DNA of 64,000 nucleotides from Amycolatopsis oliviviridis (GTDB lineage: Bacteria; Actinomycetota; Actinomycetes; Mycobacteriales; Pseudonocardiaceae). The DNA lies in NCBI RefSeq assembly GCF_014654365.1, contig NZ_BNAY01000008.1, forward strand, positions 434,001 through 498,000, given 5' to 3'. A program made the translations under genes and the position numbers. How positions within the stretch are numbered: the first letter of the stretch is position 1; the number at the start of each line of letters is the position of its first letter. The notes under the pieces were generated by a model that did no database searches, was not told where the DNA came from, and saw only the letters and a list, made by a program, of their open reading frames with translations. Shown in pieces: positions 59,437-64,000 of the stretch.

Positions 59437-60590
59437 AGGGCTCCTGCCCAGGCGATCAGGCGGGCGGTCTGCTCGGCGAACCGGTGCTCGTCGCTGCCCA
59501 GCGGGTCCTTGAAGAAGAAGCCGAGTTCGGTCAGCGCGCCACTCTGCCCGGCGGCGTGCGCGGCGGTGACGAACCGGGCGAGGTCGAGGATCAGCGGCGC
59601 CGCGAGCGCGGAGTCGTAGCCGGTCCAGGTGAACTGCAGGCTCATGCGCGCGCCGAGGAAACCCTCGAACGACACGTGGTCCCACGCGGTCTTGATCTCG
59701 CCGAGGTCGGGCACGTTGTCGATGTGCAGCGGCGCGGTGACGTCCTCACCGAGCAGCGCCGCGAGCCCGCGGGCCTTGGATTCCAGCTTGCTGTTCGCGG
59801 TCACCGGGTCGGCGAGGGTCTCGCCGTCGCCGCCGCCGAGCAGGTTGGTACCCGCCCAGGAGCGGACCTTCAGCGCCCGCGCGCTGAACATCGGCGCGAG
59901 GACGGTGCGCAGCAACGTCTCGCCGGTCTTGCCGTCGCAACCCGCGTACGGCAGGCCTTCCCGCTCGGCGAGTTTCCGCAACGCGGGCAGGGTGATCCCG
60001 GCCGACGGCGTGAACTCGACGTACGGGCTTCCCGCCTTCAGAGCCGCGTAGGCCGACAGGGAACTGGAGGGCAGCACCGCCCGGGCAGGGTCGGCCAGCG
60101 CCACTTCCAGCGCGTCGAGATCGTCGTGTTCGGGCAGGTGAGGGCACGGGGCCTCGGTCGAGGACACGTTGACCACCACGACCCGCGCGAGGTCGTGCCG
60201 GTCGGCGAAAGACCGGATGTCCGCCGTGAGCCGGGCGGCCGCGTCGGCCTGGGCACCGGTGTGCGTCGCCGGGTGGTAGCCGTCGCGGATCTCGGCGTCC
60301 ACCTCGGCCAGCCCGGACCGCACCGCGGAGAACACCGAGTGCCCGAACACGCCGGCGTGGGCCAGCTGTTCGGCGCGCTTCTCCAGCGGGGTGTGCACGA
60401 TGTCGTGCCCGCCGAGGACCAGATCGTCCCAGCCCGGCAACGGAACCCCGGCGAACGCGGGCAGCTCGGTGACACAGCCGCCACCGCCGGCGACCCCCGC
60501 GCGCAGCGCGAGGAGCCCTACCGCGGCGGTAGTGGCGACAGACCCCCTCGCCCCGATCAACCAGATGCCCGTACGCTCGTGAGCAGGCAT
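59433..60590 (-). CDS. Myo-inositol-1-phosphate-synthase-family protein
   Basis: 385 residues; ATG after AGGTGGAGAA. NAD motif IGARGSVATTAAVGLLAL, then VVVNVSSTEAP, EFTPSAGITLPAL, GCDGKTGETLLRTVLAPMF, NLLGGGDGETL, SKLESKARGLAAL and DSALAAPLILDLARFV give the inositol-phosphate-synthase fold. Catalytic lysines are present (DGKTGE; NSKLESK). It cyclises glucose 6-phosphate or a close analogue through an oxidised intermediate. It is a divergent, shorter member compared with housekeeping Ino1. It is the first gene of the tightly overlapped Ebo operon, where other ebo loci encode the sugar-phosphate cyclase EboD. Confidence 0.87.
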   Translation of the reverse strand: MPAHERTGIWLIGARGSVATTAAVGLLALRAGVAGGGGCVTELPAFAGVPLPGWDDLVLGGHDIVHTPLEKRAEQLAHAGVFGHSVFSAVRSGLAEVDAEIRDGYHPATHTGAQADAAARLTADIRSFADRHDLARVVVVNVSSTEAPCPHLPEHDDLDALEVALADPARAVLPSSSLSAYAALKAGSPYVEFTPSAGITLPALRKLAEREGLPYAGCDGKTGETLLRTVLAPMFSARALKVRSWAGTNLLGGGDGETLADPVTANSKLESKARGLAALLGEDVTAPLHIDNVPDLGEIKTAWDHVSFEGFLGARMSLQFTWTGYDSALAAPLILDLARFVTAAHAAGQSGALTELGFFFKDPLGSDEHRFAEQTARLIAWAGAL

Positions 60591-60653
60591 TTCTCCACCT
60601 TTCCAGAACCCGAGAACCCCAACCTCCGATGGTCGGATGTTTCGGATCGAACC

Positions 60654-60682
60654 AAGTCGCAGTGATAGCCGTCATGCGACTT
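60654..60682. promoter_or_regulatory. Inverted repeat upstream of the inositol-phosphate-synthase operon
   Basis: AAGTCGCA (60654-60661) and TGCGACTT (60675-60682) are perfect complements with a 13-base centre (GTGATAGCCGTCA). The site lies in the 109-base gap between the Gfo/Idh/MocA stop and the operon start. It could be an operator, or a stem ending the upstream genes. The reverse strand reads TATCAC in the centre, a possible -10. Confidence 0.45.
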
Positions 60683-60699
60683 TCGGCTGGATCTCTCGC

Positions 60700-61869
60700 T
60701 CAGTTACTCCCCTTCACGGTGACGCCGGGCACAGTGGTCCATCGCGCCTCGTCGGACGCGCTGCGCTCGACCGCGTCCAAGACCTGCTGAACCCTCAATC
60801 CGTCCTCGAAGGACGGTTCGGGATCCTTGCCTTCGCCGATCGCGGTGAGCAGATCGGCGACCTCGTTGGTGAAGGTGTGCTCGTAGCCGAGGAGGTGCCC
60901 CGGCGGCCACCAGACCCCGACGTACGGATGCTCGGGTTCGGTGACCAGGATCCGGCGGAACCCGGCTTCGGTGGCGGGTTGCCCACCGTCGAACCAGGAC
61001 AGTTCGTTCATCGACTCGAAGTCGAACGCGAGGCTCGCCTTCGACCCGTTGATCTCCAGCCGCATCGCGTTCTTGCGGCCCAGCGCGAACCGGGTCGCCT
61101 CGAAACTCGCCACCGCGCCGCCGGTGAACCGGCCGAGGAACAGCGCGGTGTCGTCGACCGTGACCTGTCCGGTGCCGCCGTCACCGTCCGGCCGCTCCTT
61201 GACGAAGGTGTTGGTCAGCGCGGAAACCCCGGTGATCGACTCGCCGGTGACGAACTGGGCGGCATCGACGATGTGCGCGCCGAGGTCGCCCAGCGCGCCC
61301 GAGCCCGCCTTGTCCTTGTGCAGCCGCCAGGTCATCGGCGCCTGCGCGTCGGACAACCAGTCCTGCAGGTACACCGACCGCACGTGGCGGATCTCGCCGA
61401 GCGCCCCGCTCGCGACCAGTTTCCTGGCGTGCGCGAGCGCGGGCACCCGGCGGTAGTTGAACGCCACCATCGACCGGACGCCGTTGGCCCGTGCCTTCGC
61501 CGCCGCCTCGGCCATCGCTTCGGCCTCGGCGAGGGTGTTGGCCAGCGGCTTCTCGCACAGCACGTGCTTGCCTGCTTCGAGCGCGGCGATCGCGATCTCG
61601 GCGTGGCTGTCGCCCGGCGTGCAGATGTCGACCAGGTCGACGTCGTCGCGGGCGATCAGCGCGCGCCAGTCCGTCTCGACGTCTTCCCAGCCGAACCGTT
61701 CCGCCGCGGCCTTCGTCCGTACCTCGTCACGGCCGCCGAGCACGGCGAGTCTCGGGATCAGCGGTGGCGTGAAGAACCGGTGCACGCTGCGCCACGCGTG
61801 CGAATGCACCGCACCCATGAACGCGTGGCCCACCATGCCGATCCCGATCGTTTCCCTTGCCGTGCTCAT
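60700..61869 (-). CDS. Gfo/Idh/MocA-family oxidoreductase
   Basis: 389 residues. The N-terminal Rossmann fold (IGIGMVGHAFMGAVHSHAWRSV) has the pattern G-x-G-x-x-x rather than classical GxGxxG. It is followed by DICTPGDSHAEIAIAALEAGKHVLCEKPLANTLAEA, the defining E-K-P motif. The sugar-binding half has GDLGAHIVDAAQFVTGE (D/H catalytic). It probably oxidises or epimerises a cyclitol or sugar with NAD(P), such as inositol dehydrogenases. It lies 43 bases after the binding-protein gene and belongs to the import group. Confidence 0.9.
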   Translation of the reverse strand: MSTARETIGIGMVGHAFMGAVHSHAWRSVHRFFTPPLIPRLAVLGGRDEVRTKAAAERFGWEDVETDWRALIARDDVDLVDICTPGDSHAEIAIAALEAGKHVLCEKPLANTLAEAEAMAEAAAKARANGVRSMVAFNYRRVPALAHARKLVASGALGEIRHVRSVYLQDWLSDAQAPMTWRLHKDKAGSGALGDLGAHIVDAAQFVTGESITGVSALTNTFVKERPDGDGGTGQVTVDDTALFLGRFTGGAVASFEATRFALGRKNAMRLEINGSKASLAFDFESMNELSWFDGGQPATEAGFRRILVTEPEHPYVGVWWPPGHLLGYEHTFTNEVADLLTAIGEGKDPEPSFEDGLRVQQVLDAVERSASDEARWTTVPGVTVKGSN

Positions 61870-61912
61870 GCCCCTCCTAGATGCTCCGCTTGCGTGTGTC
61901 GGGTACGCGGGT

Positions 61913-62965
61913 TTACGAGTCGAAGCCGACGTCCATGTACTTGTCGACGTTCTCCTTGGTGACCACCGCGGAGTACGTGGTGATCTCGGCGGGGATCTCG
62001 TGCTCGGCGAAGTCGCCGGCGCCCTTGCCCTGGCCGAGGAGCCGGGCGAGCGAGATCGCCGAAGACGCCATCGACGGGCTGTAGAGCACCGTCGCCTTCA
62101 GCGGTTCGGCGTCGGACTTGATCAGGTTCATCGCGTTCTTCGAACCGGCGCCGCCGACCATCAGGAAGTTCTTGCGGTTGGCGTTGTTGATCGCCGCGAT
62201 GACCCCGACCCCCTGGTCGTCGTCGTGGTTCCACAGCGCGTCCAATTTGGCCGCGGACTGCAGCAGGTTCGACGTCTGCTTCTCGCCCGACTCCGGGGTG
62301 AACTCCGCGGAGACCCGCGGGCCGACGGCGAAACCCTGCCGGGCCAAGGCGTCCTTGAAGCCCTTGCTGCGTTCCTGGGTCAGCGGCAGCGAGTCGATCC
62401 CCGCGACCTCGCCGATCACCGGGCTGGCGATGTTCTTCGCCTTCATCTGCTGGGCGATGTAGTTCCCGGCGTTGACGCCCATCCGATAGTTGTCGCCGCC
62501 GATCCAGGTCCGGTACGCGAGCGGGGTGTCGAAGACGCGGTCCAGGTTGATCACCTGGATGCCGGCGTCCATCGCCTGCTGGCCGACCGCGGTGAGCGCC
62601 TTGCCGTCGAACGGCAGGATCACCAGGACGTTGACCTTGGCGTTGATCAGCGTCTCCACCTGGGAGATCTGCTGGTTGACGTCGTTGGTGCCCTCGGTCG
62701 CGTTGAGCGTGACCTCACTGAACTTCTGCGCCTGCGCGCGGGCGTTCTTGGTGATGGCCGCCATCCAGCCGTGGTCCGCGGCCGGGGCCGAGAACCCGAT
62801 CGTGACCGGGGTTCCGGGCTGCGAGTTCGACCCGGCGTTGGCCACGTTGGCCGCGTTGTCCTGTGCCGGTGCCTCGTTCGAGGTGCACGCGGTCAGCAGC
62901 GCACCCGCTCCGACGGCCGCGCCTCCCAGCAGGAATCGGCGGCGGTGCAGGGATTGTTCGGTCAT
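61913..62965 (-). CDS. Sugar ABC-transporter substrate-binding lipoprotein
   Basis: 350 residues. The signal is Tat-like (LHRRRFLLGGAAVGAGALLTACTSNEAP) with lipobox LLTAC. The rest is the periplasmic-binding fold of the RbsB type: VTIGFSAPAADHGWMAAITKNARAQAQKFSEV, VNVLVILPFDGKALTAVGQQAMDAGIQVINLDR, GDNYRMGVNAGNYIAQQ and NHDDDQGVGVIAAINNANRKNFLMVGG. Such proteins bind ribose, galactose, inositol or similar. It is between the permease and oxidoreductase genes. The ligand is probably a cyclitol or sugar handled by the downstream genes. Confidence 0.92.
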   Translation of the reverse strand: MTEQSLHRRRFLLGGAAVGAGALLTACTSNEAPAQDNAANVANAGSNSQPGTPVTIGFSAPAADHGWMAAITKNARAQAQKFSEVTLNATEGTNDVNQQISQVETLINAKVNVLVILPFDGKALTAVGQQAMDAGIQVINLDRVFDTPLAYRTWIGGDNYRMGVNAGNYIAQQMKAKNIASPVIGEVAGIDSLPLTQERSKGFKDALARQGFAVGPRVSAEFTPESGEKQTSNLLQSAAKLDALWNHDDDQGVGVIAAINNANRKNFLMVGGAGSKNAMNLIKSDAEPLKATVLYSPSMASSAISLARLLGQGKGAGDFAEHEIPAEITTYSAVVTKENVDKYMDVGFDS

Positions 62966-62999
62966 GAGGACTCTCCATCCACGGTGACGGGGGTGACCA

Positions 63000-63995
63000 C
63001 TAAGTACTCGACTTGGTTTTCTTCACGGAGCGGAACTGCAGGAGCGCGGCCAGCACGATGATCACGCCCTTGGCGATGTTCTGGATGTCGGTGTCCAGGT
63101 TGTTGAGCGTGAAGATGTTGGACAGCACGGTGAAGATCAGCACGCCGATCAGGGTGCCGATGAGCGAGCCGCGGCCACCGGTGAGCAGGGTGCCGCCGAT
63201 GACGACCGCCGCGATGGCGTCGAGTTCGTAGAGCAGGCCGTTGGTCGAGGCGCCCGCGGTGGTGCGGGCTACGACCATCAGCGCGGCGATACCGCAGCAC
63301 AGGCCGGCGACGCCGTAGACGAGTGCGGTGTGCCGCTTGACGTTGATGCCCGCCAGCCGCGACGCCTCGGCGTTGCCGCCGACGGCGAAGGTGCGGCGGC
63401 CGAAGGTGGTGCGGTTCAGCACCACCCAGCCGATCGCGAACACCAGCGCGAACATCCAGATCAGCACCGGGACGCCGAGCAGGTCGCCGCGGAAGAACTC
63501 CAGGAAGCCCGCCTCCGACACCACCTGCGTGCGGCGGCCGCTGATGCGTTCCGCGAGGCCGCGGGCCGAGACGTACATCGCCAGTGTCGCGATGAACGGC
63601 ACTATCTTCCCGTAGGAGATCAGGATCCCGTTGACCAGTCCGCAGCCGAGGCCGACCAGGAGTCCACAAAGGATCATCACGAACGGGCCGTAGGACTGGG
63701 TGGCCAAGGTGGTCAGCCAGACGCTGGAGAGCGCCACGATCGACCCGACCGAGAGGTCGATGCCGCCGGCGATGATCACGAACGTCATCCCGACGCTGAC
63801 CACGCCGATCGCCGCGGCGAGCCGCAGGATCGTGGAGATGTTGCCGTCGGTGAAGAACTGGTCGGGCCGGGTCACGCTCCCGACGATGCACAGGATCACC
63901 AGCACACCGGTCAGCCCGAGCAGCCGGGGGTCGGCCGCCAGCTTGAAGCCGGTTTTCTTGGGTGGTACCGGTTCCACGGCGCTTTCCGTACGCAC
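63000..63995 (-). CDS. Ribose-type ABC-transporter permease
   Basis: 331 residues from the GTG at 63995; the start may lie beyond the window because no ribosome site can be seen. About ten helices of the RbsC type: IIAGGIDLSVGSIVALSSV, VNGILISYGKIVPFIATLAMY, FAVGGNAEASRLAGINVKRH (contact loop with the ATPase) and ELDAIAAVVIGGTLLTGGRGS are diagnostic. The ATPase component should be encoded further upstream, outside this window. It lies 35 bases before the binding-protein gene. Confidence 0.92.
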   Translation of the reverse strand: MRTESAVEPVPPKKTGFKLAADPRLLGLTGVLVILCIVGSVTRPDQFFTDGNISTILRLAAAIGVVSVGMTFVIIAGGIDLSVGSIVALSSVWLTTLATQSYGPFVMILCGLLVGLGCGLVNGILISYGKIVPFIATLAMYVSARGLAERISGRRTQVVSEAGFLEFFRGDLLGVPVLIWMFALVFAIGWVVLNRTTFGRRTFAVGGNAEASRLAGINVKRHTALVYGVAGLCCGIAALMVVARTTAGASTNGLLYELDAIAAVVIGGTLLTGGRGSLIGTLIGVLIFTVLSNIFTLNNLDTDIQNIAKGVIIVLAALLQFRSVKKTKSST

Positions 63996-64000
63996 CGATT

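Overview
This is a chromosomal segment of a high-GC actinomycete. Tat and Sec secretion signals, GTG/TTG starts, a 13E12-type HNH protein, Crp/FxSxx and VMAP-type genes, and families of long perfect intergenic palindromes all fit the Pseudonocardiaceae, and an Amycolatopsis-like genome is my best guess. That assignment is inference from gene content and style; no rRNA is present. No tRNA, CRISPR array, insertion sequence or phage module was recognised.

Layout. 1-4.3 kb: start of a small membrane protein behind an inverted repeat, a DUF4232 lipoprotein, a secreted phospholipase C with an added discoidin domain, and a small membrane protein. 4.5-14.6 kb: the most striking island. A Crp-like regulator, a 65-residue FxSxx-like peptide and an overlapping HExxH peptide-hydroxylase gene run forward. 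They face a reverse operon of a cyclase-VMAP protein, a MoxR AAA ATPase and a 1468-residue vWA-like/STAND/TPR protein. Together these look like a peptide-modification unit joined to a ternary NTP-dependent signalling (conflict-type) system.

14.8-26.4 kb: secreted trypsin, PucR-like regulator, esterase, Eis-like acetyltransferase, flavin monooxygenase-type acyl-CoA dehydrogenase homologue, a cluster of intergenic palindromes, Spo0M, a secreted erythromycin-esterase-like protein, a secreted intradiol dioxygenase fused to a chitin/cellulose-type binding module, an AraC regulator and a GT87 mannosyltransferase. 26.4-28.3 kb: a decaying GntR/ABC-ATPase/permease cassette in which all three genes appear to have lost segments. 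28.3-32.2 kb: an SDR, then a translationally coupled pair of a GNAT-E1 (ThiF-like) fusion and a KAS III enzyme, possibly a small biosynthetic unit.

32.2-41.6 kb: HNH protein, TetR/FAD monooxygenase pair, small membrane proteins, a TIKI/TraB-like protein, a GlxA-type regulator with a clear repeated operator, a BCCT transporter, and an ECF41-type sigma factor next to an AhpD-like gene. The sigma and AhpD genes carry matching promoter sequences.

41.6-64 kb: a run of reverse-strand genes devoted to extracellular sugar and redox chemistry and cyclitol-like metabolism. It contains two large secreted ThuA/PQQ-type sugar dehydrogenase proteins, a cupredoxin, a two-domain laccase, xylose-isomerase-like proteins and an Ebo metabolite-trafficking operon. 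In that operon an inositol-phosphate synthase is present where other ebo clusters have EboD, and EboA is fused to a TIM barrel. Upstream lie a Gfo/Idh/MocA oxidoreductase and a ribose-type ABC importer that continues to the window edge. Four-base overlaps tie the Ebo genes into one transcription unit. A reasonable model is import or oxidation of a sugar or cyclitol, cyclisation, prenylation and trafficking of a product to the cell surface.
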